Source of the DNA: an uncultured Oscillospiraceae bacterium
Lineage (GTDB): Bacteria > Bacillota > Clostridia > Oscillospirales > Acutalibacteraceae
Direction of reading: 5' to 3'
Assembly (NCBI GenBank): GCA_902492455.1
Contig: CABULH010000026.1
Coordinates: forward strand, 1 to 48,293
DNA length: 48,293 bases
The notes beneath the pieces were generated by a model, which was not told where the DNA came from, ran no database searches, and saw only the letters and a list, made by a program, of their open reading frames with translations. The position numbers were made by a program, and so were the translations under genes. Shown piece by piece: positions 8,343 to 17,326 of this stretch; position 1 is the stretch's first letter; each line of letters begins with the position of its first letter.

Positions 8343-11165
8343 TTGAAAAAATTGCTTTCCCTGGGCCTGGCGCTGCTGATGCTGCTTGCCGCCGCGCCGG
8401 CCGGCGCGGCGGAGGCCGCCCCCTCCCCGCAGACGGAAGACGGCGCCGCCGCAGCAGCCGGAGGATATGCCGATTATCTCCGGGAAAACGCGGGGACCGC
8501 CCTGGGCGGCGAGGCGATTGTTATAGACGCCGCGGCATTTGCCGATGCCGTTATCGCCTCCCCGGCGGGGGACGATGGGCCGGGCGTGGCCTGGGGCGAC
8601 GGCGGCGCGACGCTGACCTATGCGGTCCAGCTGCCTGCCGCCAGGCGGTATGCGGTCTATCTGGAATATGAAACCCTGGCGGACAATCTCTATTTTGAAT
8701 TGGGAATTGCACTGAATGGTGCAGTTCCCTTCTCCGGGGCGGATTCCCTCCGGCTGGAAATCCCCTGGCGGTATGATACCGATTTTGAATCCGACAGCCG
8801 GGGAAACCATCTGATGCCCGCCGCGCAGGCTGTCCGGGATGCGCATACCGCGCCGCTGCGGGACACGGAGGGACGCTTTGACGATCCCTATCTGTTTTAT
8901 TTCCCCGCGGGGGATTCCCAGCTCACCATCACCGCCCTGACCGGTGGGCTCCGCCTGAAGAGGATACTTCTGCGCAACGAGGAAGAGCCGCCATCCTATG
9001 AGGCGTACCGGGCGGCCCGCAACAATCTGGAGGATGGGGCGGCGGCCCTGTCCATCAAGCTGGACGCGGAAAAGCCGTTGGTGGTGTCCGATTCCTCCAT
9101 CACCCCCAATTATGAGCGGGGAAGCGCCGCCACCGATCCGGCGGACCCGTCGAGGATGCTGCTCAACACCATCGGCGGCGACAGCTGGCAGTCCCCCGGC
9201 CAATGGATCACCTATGGCGTGGACGTGGGGGAAAGCGGCTGGTACCGGGTGTATCTGCGGGCCAGACAGAACATATCCAGCGGCATGACGGTAAAACGGG
9301 CGCTGCTGGTGGACGGCCAGTTGCCCTTTCAGGAGGCGGCGGAACTGGAAATCCCCTTTTCCGTCCAGTGGGATATGTACGCTTTGGGCGGGGATCAGCC
9401 GCTGGAGATCTATCTGGAGAAGGGGGAGCACACCCTCACCCTGCTGGTGGTTTCGCGGGAATACGGCGAAATCACCAACGCCGTGCTGGAGGCGGTGTAT
9501 GGCCTCAACAGCCTGTACCGCGATATCATCAGCATCACCGGCACCGACCCGGACGTTTACCAGGATTATAACCTGGCGGAAAAGCTTCCTGACTTGACGG
9601 AACGCCTGCAAGGGGCGGAAGCCGCGCTTTCCGCTCAGCTGAAGCGGATGGAAGAGATGGGAAAGAAGGGCAGCCAAACCGCCGCCCTGGAGGATCTCAT
9701 CGTGCAGCTGAGGGATTTCCTCAAAAAGACGGACGCCATCCCCAAAGCGGTGGAGTTTTTCCGCAGCAATATCAGCGCGGTGAGCAGCTGGGTGCTGAAT
9801 CTCTGTTCCCAGCCGCTGGAAATGGATTATCTGGTGCTGTGCGGCCGGGAGGTTCCCGCCCCTCAAAAAGGCGGCAGCCTTCTTTCCTCGGTCTGGTATT
9901 TCCTCCGGTCGGTGGCGGCCTCCTTTGTCAACGATTATGACATGATCGGGGACGTCTATGCCAAGGAAGAATCCATCACCGTCTGGATATCCGCCGCCAC
10001 CGGCGTGGCCGGCCGGGATCAGGCCCAGGCCATCAAGCAGCTGACGGACGAGCGTTTCACCCGGGAATACGGTATTCCCGTCAACGTCAGCACCGTCAAA
10101 GCGGGCCTGATCGAATCGATGATGGCCGGTGTGGGGCCGGATGTGGCGCTGTTTGTGGGCTATACCGATCCCGTCAACCTGGCCGCCCGGGGCGCGGTCC
10201 GGAATCTGGCGGCCTTCGACGGGTTCTCCGAGGCGGAGCAGCGCTTTTATCCCTCCGCCGTCACCCCCTTCCGGTATAACGGCGGCGTTTACGCGCTGCC
10301 GCTGACCCAAAAGTTTCCCATGCTTTTCTACCGGACGGATATTTTTGCAGAGCTTTCCCTGGAGCCTCCGGCCACCTGGGAGGAGTTTCTCGCCGCCATC
10401 CCGGTGATCCAGGGCCGCAACATGAACGTGGGCCTGCCGGATATATTCGCCACCCTGCTGGTTCAGAAGGGCGGCAGCTATTACAACGACGATTTTTCCG
10501 CCACCCGATTCGACACCGTGGAGGCGGCGGAGGCTTTTGCGCAGTGGTGCGCCTATTACGCGGATTACGGCCTGCCCCTGAGCTACGATTTCTACAACCG
10601 CTTCCGCACCGGGGAGATGCCCATGGCCGTGGCGGATTATACCGTGTATCTGCAGCTGTATGCGGCGGCGCCGGAGATCAAGGGCTTTTGGGATATGGTG
10701 CCGGTGCCCGGCACGGTGGGAGAGGACGGCGCTGTCAATGACGCCGTGGTGGGATATGGCGCGGACTGCGCCATCATCCTGGGCTCCAGCGAGGAGCCGG
10801 AGAGCGCCTGGAAGTTCCTGGACTGGTTCACCTCCGACGATATCCAGGCCGCCTACGGCAATCTCATCGAAGCCCGCCTGGGGACGATTGGTCGTTATCC
10901 CACCGCCAACAAGAGGGCGTTTCAGCTGCTGCCCGTCAACGCCCAGCTGCGCGGCCGGATTCAGGAGCAATGGGAAAAGGTGATAGAGGTTCCGCAGATC
11001 CCGGCGTCCTATTATGTGGGCAGGAATCTCACCAACGCCTATCGCCGGGTGATCTATTACCATGAGAATCCGCGGCAGACGCTGCATGTTTACAACAACA
11101 CCATCAACCGGGAGATTGCCCGCAAAAACGCGGAGATCGACCGCTTTACGGAGAAGGAGGGATGA
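8343..11165 (+). CDS. Giant SBP: beta-sandwich modules fused to a family 1 solute-binding domain
   Basis: A 940-residue secreted protein starting at TTG 8343 with AAAGGGTGA six bases upstream. Signal peptide at about 1-24 (cut near Ala-Gly-Ala) with no lipobox. Then two galactose-binding-like modules (about 40-205 and 230-385; each has a strand of the type 'GEHTLTLLVV' near its end), a helical region (about 400-480) and a family 1 SBP domain (about 545-915) containing 'YDFYNRFRTGEMP' and 'GFWDMVPVPGT'. It ends in a charged helix. Ordinary SBPs are about 400-500 residues, so this is more than twice the usual length. The homologue at 22877 has the same architecture. It directly precedes a permease pair and presumably delivers to it. 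With no lipid anchor, retention must come from binding partners or ligand. Confidence 0.85.
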   Translation: MKKLLSLGLALLMLLAAAPAGAAEAAPSPQTEDGAAAAAGGYADYLRENAGTALGGEAIVIDAAAFADAVIASPAGDDGPGVAWGDGGATLTYAVQLPAARRYAVYLEYETLADNLYFELGIALNGAVPFSGADSLRLEIPWRYDTDFESDSRGNHLMPAAQAVRDAHTAPLRDTEGRFDDPYLFYFPAGDSQLTITALTGGLRLKRILLRNEEEPPSYEAYRAARNNLEDGAAALSIKLDAEKPLVVSDSSITPNYERGSAATDPADPSRMLLNTIGGDSWQSPGQWITYGVDVGESGWYRVYLRARQNISSGMTVKRALLVDGQLPFQEAAELEIPFSVQWDMYALGGDQPLEIYLEKGEHTLTLLVVSREYGEITNAVLEAVYGLNSLYRDIISITGTDPDVYQDYNLAEKLPDLTERLQGAEAALSAQLKRMEEMGKKGSQTAALEDLIVQLRDFLKKTDAIPKAVEFFRSNISAVSSWVLNLCSQPLEMDYLVLCGREVPAPQKGGSLLSSVWYFLRSVAASFVNDYDMIGDVYAKEESITVWISAATGVAGRDQAQAIKQLTDERFTREYGIPVNVSTVKAGLIESMMAGVGPDVALFVGYTDPVNLAARGAVRNLAAFDGFSEAEQRFYPSAVTPFRYNGGVYALPLTQKFPMLFYRTDIFAELSLEPPATWEEFLAAIPVIQGRNMNVGLPDIFATLLVQKGGSYYNDDFSATRFDTVEAAEAFAQWCAYYADYGLPLSYDFYNRFRTGEMPMAVADYTVYLQLYAAAPEIKGFWDMVPVPGTVGEDGAVNDAVVGYGADCAIILGSSEEPESAWKFLDWFTSDDIQAAYGNLIEARLGTIGRYPTANKRAFQLLPVNAQLRGRIQEQWEKVIEVPQIPASYYVGRNLTNAYRRVIYYHENPRQTLHVYNNTINREIARKNAEIDRFTEKEG

Positions 11166-11168
11166 GCC

Positions 11169-12092
11169 GTGGGACGTAATCGCCCGGCCAGGATATCCAC
11201 AGCCCGTGGCGAGGCACGGGACGCCTATATCATGCTGGCGCCCTTTCTCCTGCTGTTCGGCTTCTTTATCCTTCTGCCGATATTGGCTTCCCTGGTCTTG
11301 AGCTTCACCTATTTCGATATGGTGCAGACCCCGAAGTTTATCGGCTTCGATAATTACCTGCGCATGTTCCTCGATGACGACGTTTTCCTGAAGGCACTGA
11401 GCAACACCTTGGTTTTTGCCCTGATTACGGGGCCGCTGGGATACATCATCTGCCTGATTTTCGCCTGGCTGATCAATGAGATCCATGGAAAGTGGCTGCG
11501 GGCTTTCATGACCTTTGTTTTTTACGCCCCCACCATATCGGGCAGCATCTATGTGGTGTGGACCTATATCTTCAGCGGGGATTCCTACGGCCTCGTCAAC
11601 GGCCTGCTGCGCCAGTGGGGCCTCATCACCACCCCTATCCAGTGGCTCACCGACCCCCAGTATATTCTGGGCATTATCATTCTGGTGCAGATCTGGCTGT
11701 CCCTGGGCACCGCCTTCCTTTCCTTTATCGCCGGGCTGAAAAATATCGACCGGCAGCTGTATGAGGCGGGCGCCATCGACGGGATCCGCAACCGCTGGCA
11801 GGAGCTGTTCCATATCACCCTGCCCTCCATGGGGCCGCAGCTGCAGTTCGGCGCGGTGATGCAGATCGGCGCTTCCTTCTCGGTGGCGGGGGTGGCCATC
11901 GCCATTGCGGGCAATCCCTCCACGGACAACGCCGGCGCCACCATCGTCACCCATATCATCGACATGGGCAATATGCGCTATGAAATGGGCTACGCCTCGG
12001 CGATTTCCTTCTTCCTTTTCGCAATCATGCTTTTCGCCAACTTTATTCTCCGGAATATCCTCAAGGCGGTTACAAAGGAGGATATGGCCTGA
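11169..12092 (+). CDS. Sugar ABC transporter permease (MalF/UgpA type), pair 1
   Basis: A 307-residue membrane protein with six predicted spans. GTG start at 11169, immediately after GGAGAAGGAGGGATGA and three bases past the SBP stop. It carries the EAA loop 'EAGAIDGIRNRWQELF', which docks the ATPase, in the CUT1-family position. The stop shares a base with the next ATG (TGATG), so translation is coupled. Closest partner in the window is 25741, with almost the same EAA loop. No ATPase gene is present; CUT1 importers of Firmicutes often share an MsmX-like ATPase encoded elsewhere. Confidence 0.93.
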   Translation: MGRNRPARISTARGEARDAYIMLAPFLLLFGFFILLPILASLVLSFTYFDMVQTPKFIGFDNYLRMFLDDDVFLKALSNTLVFALITGPLGYIICLIFAWLINEIHGKWLRAFMTFVFYAPTISGSIYVVWTYIFSGDSYGLVNGLLRQWGLITTPIQWLTDPQYILGIIILVQIWLSLGTAFLSFIAGLKNIDRQLYEAGAIDGIRNRWQELFHITLPSMGPQLQFGAVMQIGASFSVAGVAIAIAGNPSTDNAGATIVTHIIDMGNMRYEMGYASAISFFLFAIMLFANFILRNILKAVTKEDMA

Positions 12093-12958
12093 TGAAAATC
12101 CACCTGCGGCGTGCGGGGCGGCTCAGCCGCTCCTTAGGCGGGGACATCTGTCTGGCGCTGGTGCTGATCATATTCGGCGCGTTTATGATCCTGCCCTTTC
12201 TCTACGCAGTGATGCAGTCCCTCAAACCCACGGAGGAGATCTTCGCTTTCCCGCCCCGCTTTTTCGTGATGCATCCCACCCTGGACAATTTCTATATGCT
12301 GACCCAGGCGATGAACGATACCTGGGTGCCTGTGGGACGGTATTTTCTCAACAGCCTGTTCGTCACCGGCGTGGCTACGGCGGGGCAGATCCTGGTGTCC
12401 GCCCTGGGCGCTTATCCCCTGGCGAAGATGCACTTCCGAGGACAGAAGGCGATATCCGCCCTGATTGTGTACGCGCTGCTCTTCACCGCCCCGGTGACGG
12501 CCTTCCCCCAATATATCATCATGGCAAAATGCGGGATGATCGATACCTACAGCGCCATGATCCTGCCGGCGGTGGCTATGCCCATCGGCATCTTCCTGCT
12601 GAAGAATTTCATGTCCCAGCTGCCGGACAGCGTGCTGGAGGCCGCCAAAATCGACGGCGCCTCCCATTACGGCACCTTCTGGAGGATCGCGGTCCCCAAT
12701 ATCCGGCCCGCGATGCTCACCCTGCTGATTTTTACGATTCAGAATGTCTGGAACACGGATACCGGCATGCGCTTTGTCTACACGGAGGCGCTGAAGCCGC
12801 TGCCGCTGATGCTGTCCCAAATCGCCTCCTCCGGGTTATCCCGGGCGGGAGTGGGCGCGGCGGTGACGGTGGTGATTATGCTGGTTCCCATCACGGTTTT
12901 TCTCATCACCCAAAGCAATATCATGGAAACGATGGCGTTTTCCGGCATCAAAGAATAA
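12092..12958 (+). CDS. Sugar ABC transporter permease (MalG/UgpE type), pair 1
   Basis: A 288-residue protein with six predicted spans and the EAA loop 'EAAKIDGASHYGTFW'. The ATG overlaps the preceding stop by one base, and AAAGGAGG lies inside the end of the upstream gene. Together with 11169 it forms the first permease heterodimer of locus 1. The C-terminal 'MAFSGIKE' resembles the ending of 26647 ('MANSGMKE'), the equivalent gene of locus 2. Confidence 0.93.
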   Translation: MKIHLRRAGRLSRSLGGDICLALVLIIFGAFMILPFLYAVMQSLKPTEEIFAFPPRFFVMHPTLDNFYMLTQAMNDTWVPVGRYFLNSLFVTGVATAGQILVSALGAYPLAKMHFRGQKAISALIVYALLFTAPVTAFPQYIIMAKCGMIDTYSAMILPAVAMPIGIFLLKNFMSQLPDSVLEAAKIDGASHYGTFWRIAVPNIRPAMLTLLIFTIQNVWNTDTGMRFVYTEALKPLPLMLSQIASSGLSRAGVGAAVTVVIMLVPITVFLITQSNIMETMAFSGIKE

Positions 12959-12991
12959 CACCACCCCATGAGGAAAGGCGGCACAGTCTCT

Positions 12992-15076
12992 ATGAGAAAG
13001 CGCATTCTGTCCCTGCTGGCGGCGGCCGCGGCGGCGATGAGCCTGTCCGTCCAGGCGGCCGAGGAGCCCTACCGGGGCTACATATACGACAGCTACGGGA
13101 ATTCTGTGGAGTCGCTGAATTGCTACGAACCCGCGGCCGTCCTGACGGGCGCGCTGCTGGGAACCACCAATTTCAGCTCTCCCCAGGACATCTTTGTGGA
13201 CGAGGAGAAGGGCACGGTCTATTTGCTGGACAGCGGCAACGGCCGGGTAATCCTGCTTTCGGAAAAGCTGGAGCTGATGGGAAGCGTGGACCGCTTCACC
13301 CTGGGCGGCGAAGAAACCAAACTGAAGGAGCCGTCCTCCCTCTTTGTCACCAAGGAGGGGGAGATGCTCATTGCCGATACCGGCAACGAGAGGGTGCTGG
13401 TCTGTTCCCCGGTCGGAGAGGTCCGGCAGGTGCTGGCGAAGCCGGACAATGAGCTTTATCCCCAGGATATCCGCTTTGCCCCCAAAAGGGTGGTGGCGGA
13501 CCGGCAAGGGAATATTTACGTCATCATCACCGGCCTGTACCAGGGCGCGGCGCTGTTTCATGCGGACGGAACCTTCGAGCGGTTTTACGGCAGCAACGAC
13601 GTGGGGATTTCCGCCGCCCTGCTCTGGGATTATTTCTGGAAGCAGATCATGTCCACAGACCAGAAAACGGCCCTGTCCCGTTATGTGCCGGCGGAGTTCA
13701 CCGGTTTCGATATCGATGAGGACGGCTTTGTCTATACGGTGACCCAGGACAGCAACAACAAGAAGATGCTCCGCAAGCTCAACTTCCTGGGGGAGAGCGT
13801 CATTTATACCGACCGCACCTTCGGCGATCTGGAATCGGAATACGACAAGCGCAGCATCATCACCCGGTTTTACGACGTCTGCGTGGACCGACGGGGCAAC
13901 ACCTTCGCCCTGGATCTGACCCGGGGCCGTATCTTTCAATACAATACGGATTTCAAGCTGGTCTCGGTTTTCGGCAGCCTGGGCGGGGAGCAGGCGGGCA
14001 CCTTCAAGCTGCCCTGCGCTGTGGACAGCCTGGGGGACCGCATCCTGGTGCTGGACAGCGACAGGGCCGCCCTCACCGTTTTCTCCCCCACTGCGTTTGG
14101 GAAGAAGGTGCTGGCCGCGCTGGAGCTGTACGAGGGCGGTTATTACAACGAGGCGCTGGAGCCCTGGCGGGAAATCCTGACGCTGAATGAAAACTATTAT
14201 CTTGCCTATCAGGGAATCGCCGACGGCCAGTATATGCTGGGCCAGTATAAGGAGGCCATGGAAAGCTACCGGCTGGCCGCGGACAGAAGCGGCTATCTCA
14301 AGGCGTTTCGGGAATACCGCAATATCCGGCTGCGGGAGAGCTTCCTGCTGGTCTTCGCCTTTGTGGTGCTGGTGATGGCCGGGGCGGTGGCTGTCATCCA
14401 GGCCATGGCCCGACGGCGCAGGCGGGCGGCCGCCGGGATCCTGCCTCAGCGCAGGCGGCCCCCAAATAAGATGCTGTACTCCCTGCGGGTGTTCCTGTCG
14501 CCCGCGGAAAGCTTTGAGGATATGAAGGAGAAGCGCCTCTTTTCCGTCCCCGCCTCCTTTATCATCCTGCTGCTGTTTTTCCTCTCCGCCGTATTTTCCT
14601 ATACCTCCACTGGGTTCGGCTTCAATGAAAACGATCCCCGGGACCTGAACACGGCGGTGCTGCTGGCCTCTACCATCGGCCTGTTTGTCCTCTGGAGCCT
14701 TTCCAACTATCTTTTCTGCACCCTGCATGACGGCAAAGGCTTTTTTAAGGAAATCTGGTGCGCCAGCGCCTACGCGCTGTTGCCCTACACGCTGCTCACC
14801 TTCCTGGTGACGGCGGCCAGCAATTTCGTGGTGCTGGAGGAATATGCTATCCTGCGTTATCTGGGGGTGGCGGGGATACTCTGGAGCGGGGTCCTTCTGA
14901 TATCCGCCATGCGGACGGTGCACGCCTACTCCATTCCCCAGACCCTGGGCAGTATTCTGCTGACGCTGGTGGGCGTGCTCATCGCCGTCTTCCTGCTGGT
15001 GCTGTCCTTTACGGTGTACAACCAGGTTGCGGATATGATCGCGGTCATCGTACGGGAACTGCTGTTCCGCTTATGA
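12992..15076 (+). CDS. NHL beta-propeller, TPR and Yip1-domain membrane protein
   Basis: A 694-residue protein. ATG 12992 is preferred over 12968 because AGGAAAGGCGG lies before it and a clean signal peptide follows. Order: signal peptide, an NHL-type propeller (about 40-370, with repeats such as 'VYLLDSGNGRVILL' and 'MLIADTGNERVLV'), two TPR-like helical pairs (about 380-440), a membrane span with an Arg-rich stop-transfer, then a Yip1-type domain with several spans (about 490-690). The propeller and TPR should face outside. In locus 2 the same parts are split between 27505 and 28974. The function is not established. A scaffold or sensor linking SBPs to the permeases is an inference from strict co-localisation. 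Confidence 0.8.
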   Translation: MRKRILSLLAAAAAAMSLSVQAAEEPYRGYIYDSYGNSVESLNCYEPAAVLTGALLGTTNFSSPQDIFVDEEKGTVYLLDSGNGRVILLSEKLELMGSVDRFTLGGEETKLKEPSSLFVTKEGEMLIADTGNERVLVCSPVGEVRQVLAKPDNELYPQDIRFAPKRVVADRQGNIYVIITGLYQGAALFHADGTFERFYGSNDVGISAALLWDYFWKQIMSTDQKTALSRYVPAEFTGFDIDEDGFVYTVTQDSNNKKMLRKLNFLGESVIYTDRTFGDLESEYDKRSIITRFYDVCVDRRGNTFALDLTRGRIFQYNTDFKLVSVFGSLGGEQAGTFKLPCAVDSLGDRILVLDSDRAALTVFSPTAFGKKVLAALELYEGGYYNEALEPWREILTLNENYYLAYQGIADGQYMLGQYKEAMESYRLAADRSGYLKAFREYRNIRLRESFLLVFAFVVLVMAGAVAVIQAMARRRRRAAAGILPQRRRPPNKMLYSLRVFLSPAESFEDMKEKRLFSVPASFIILLLFFLSAVFSYTSTGFGFNENDPRDLNTAVLLASTIGLFVLWSLSNYLFCTLHDGKGFFKEIWCASAYALLPYTLLTFLVTAASNFVVLEEYAILRYLGVAGILWSGVLLISAMRTVHAYSIPQTLGSILLTLVGVLIAVFLLVLSFTVYNQVADMIAVIVRELLFRL

Positions 15077-17301
15077 TCCGGCGCGCAGAGAAAGGACTGG
15101 TATGTTTGCATAGAAAGAGATGGGCCTGTATCCTGCTTGCCGCGCTGCTTGCTGTCTTGAGCGGCTGCGGGAAGGAGGGGGAGCCGGAACAGCCGCCGGA
15201 AGCGCCGGCGCTGACGGCGCTTCCCGCTTCCGAGGAATACGTTCAGGCGGCCGAAAACGCCCGTTTTCTCCTCTCGGTGCGCCCCAACAGCGGCGAGTTC
15301 CGCCTTTTGGATAAGGAAAGCGGGAGCGTTTGGGATTCTACGCCGTCCGAGGCGGCCGAGGATGAAGCCCTCAAGGGAATCGCCAAGACCAATCTGCGCT
15401 CCGCCCTGGTGATGACCGTCTCCGGCGACGCCGACAGCGAGGAACCGCTGAACTCTTACGCCGGCAGCGTGATAAAAAACGGGGTCAGGGTGGGGAAGAT
15501 CGAAAACGGTTTCCGGGTCTGCTTCAGCTTCGCGGCGGAGGATATCCAGCTGTTCGCCGACGTGGTTCTGACGGCGGATGGGCTGACCGTGGAAATTCCC
15601 CGGGGGGGAATCCGTGAAAACGGCGTTTTCAAGATCTTTACCCTGTCGCTGTATCCCTATTTCGGCGCGGCGTCGGCCGCGGACGAGGGCTACGCCGTGC
15701 TGCCCGACGGGATGGGGGCGCTGGTTCGCTTCAACAACGGGAAGGGCTCCTTCCCCGTTTATAAACAGGCGCTGTACGGAGGCGATTTATCCTTTGCCGC
15801 CTCTCAGCAGTCCACGGTGACGGAGCAAGCCTATCTGCCGGTATTCGGCGTCCGGAACAACGGCGCGGCCTTCGCGGCCGTCTGCGAGGCGGGGGCGGAA
15901 TACGGCTATGTCAACGCCTTCGTGGCCGGGCAGGCGGGAAACTATAACGGCGCTTATTTCAGCTTCGGCCTGCGCAGCGTCTACCGGTACTCTATCGACG
16001 GCGTCAACGATATCCAGCTGTACGACAAAAAGGATATCCTCTGCGCCGGCATCCGGCTGCGGTATCTTTTCACCAGCCAGCAGGAGGCGGATTACTGCGG
16101 ATTGGCCGCTCTGCTGCGGAAGTACGGCGAAGAAACCCTCTCGCTGCAGGCGAAGGAGATCTCCCTGTCCGCGGGGTTGAACGTTCCGGCCCAGACCACC
16201 GTGTCGGAGAATCTTTTCGGCTTTTCCGCTGAAAAGGATGTGAATCTCACCACCTATTCCCAGCTGGCGGAGATGATTGCCGCCCTGAGGGAGGGGGGCA
16301 TGGACGCGCTTTACGTCACCTATGCCGCCGCCGTCAAAAGCGAACAGCAGGGCAGGATTGCCTCGGCGGTTCAGCCGGTTTCCTCCCTGGGCGGCGCCAA
16401 GGAATTCGCCCGGCTGTACGGCCTCGACGGCGCAGTGGTGGCGCCGGAGGTCTCCTTCCTCTCCTTCCGGAAGTCCGGCAACGGAGTGAATTATTTTACG
16501 GATACCGTGCGGAATCTGTCCAACGCCCAGGCCAAGCTGCAGATTTTCAAGCCCAGCACCTTCTATCCGGATAAGGAGAAGCCGGTGCAGTATATGCTCA
16601 CCCCCGCCGCCCTGCTGGAGCGCAAGGCCGCCGTGGCGGAAAAAACCAAGGAAGCCTACCGGGGCGCGATAGCGGTGAAGGAGCTGGCCCGCAGCGTTTA
16701 CGGGGATTACAACAAGAACGGCCGCGCAGGCAGGGAAGCCTGCGTGGCCGCCGTGAAGGAAACCTTGGCGGCCCTTCGCCAAAGCTTCGCGGAGGTGGGG
16801 GCCAGCGGCGCCAATTTCTATGCGCTGCCCTATCTCACCCGGGTGACCGATCTGCCCCTGACCTCCAGCGGCTATCTCCTGACCGACGAAACCATTCCCT
16901 TCCTGCCCCTGGTCTACGGGGGATACGCCGATTTGTACAGCACGCCGGTCAATCTGACGGCGGATCCGGCCGCCGCCCTGCTGCGCTGCCTGGAAAACGG
17001 CGTGATGCCCGCTTTTGCTTTGTTCAGCGAGTGCGGGGAGCAGATACCCGAAACCAACGGCCAGGGCTATTTCGGCTGCCGGTTTTCCTCCGCCGAATCC
17101 AAGGTGCTGGCTTTGTGGGAAACCTTTTCGCAGGCCCGGGCGGTGCTCCAGGGCCGGCTGTTGTCCCATCAGCAGCTGGAGGACGGGGTGGTTCTTTCCC
17201 GTTATGAGCAGGGCGGAGCGGTGATCAATTATACCTCCCAGGCCGTGGATACGCCCTACGGCAAGGTGGGAGCGGGGGAATTCCTCCTGCTGGATGATTA
17301 G
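15073..17301 (+). CDS. DUF5696-type lipoprotein
   Basis: Up to 742 residues. The ATG at 15073 overlaps the preceding stop as ATGA. A TTG at 15106 has a better ribosome site (AGAAAGGA) and gives a compact lipoprotein signal, so it may be the real start. The lipobox 'AVLSGC' and an acidic Pro-rich spacer are clear. The body has no motif I can tie to an enzyme. It shares landmarks with 29772, such as 'LYPYFGAA' and 'LPDGMGALVRF' (there 'LPYFGAA' and 'VPDGSGAVIRM'), and 'DLPLTSSGY' near the end. From memory these match the DUF5696 family, which sits beside sugar permeases in Paenibacillus and Clostridia. The middle part alternates strands and helices like a TIM barrel, so a glycosidase is possible. 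Function unknown. Confidence 0.75.
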   Translation: MIRRAEKGLVCLHRKRWACILLAALLAVLSGCGKEGEPEQPPEAPALTALPASEEYVQAAENARFLLSVRPNSGEFRLLDKESGSVWDSTPSEAAEDEALKGIAKTNLRSALVMTVSGDADSEEPLNSYAGSVIKNGVRVGKIENGFRVCFSFAAEDIQLFADVVLTADGLTVEIPRGGIRENGVFKIFTLSLYPYFGAASAADEGYAVLPDGMGALVRFNNGKGSFPVYKQALYGGDLSFAASQQSTVTEQAYLPVFGVRNNGAAFAAVCEAGAEYGYVNAFVAGQAGNYNGAYFSFGLRSVYRYSIDGVNDIQLYDKKDILCAGIRLRYLFTSQQEADYCGLAALLRKYGEETLSLQAKEISLSAGLNVPAQTTVSENLFGFSAEKDVNLTTYSQLAEMIAALREGGMDALYVTYAAAVKSEQQGRIASAVQPVSSLGGAKEFARLYGLDGAVVAPEVSFLSFRKSGNGVNYFTDTVRNLSNAQAKLQIFKPSTFYPDKEKPVQYMLTPAALLERKAAVAEKTKEAYRGAIAVKELARSVYGDYNKNGRAGREACVAAVKETLAALRQSFAEVGASGANFYALPYLTRVTDLPLTSSGYLLTDETIPFLPLVYGGYADLYSTPVNLTADPAAALLRCLENGVMPAFALFSECGEQIPETNGQGYFGCRFSSAESKVLALWETFSQARAVLQGRLLSHQQLEDGVVLSRYEQGGAVINYTSQAVDTPYGKVGAGEFLLLDD

Positions 17302-17326
17302 GCGGAGATGAGAAAGGAGAGCTTCT

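Noticed and set aside
8148..11954. Very long open frame on the minus strand (over 1,200 codons)
   Set aside because: It is the mirror of G+C-rich plus-strand genes with strong matches to known families. Its translation is His/Arg/Gly-rich and featureless, as expected for an antisense shadow.
12836..14923. Long minus-strand open frame opposite the NHL/Yip1 gene
   Set aside because: Same composition artefact. The plus-strand reading has a signal peptide, propeller repeats and membrane spans.
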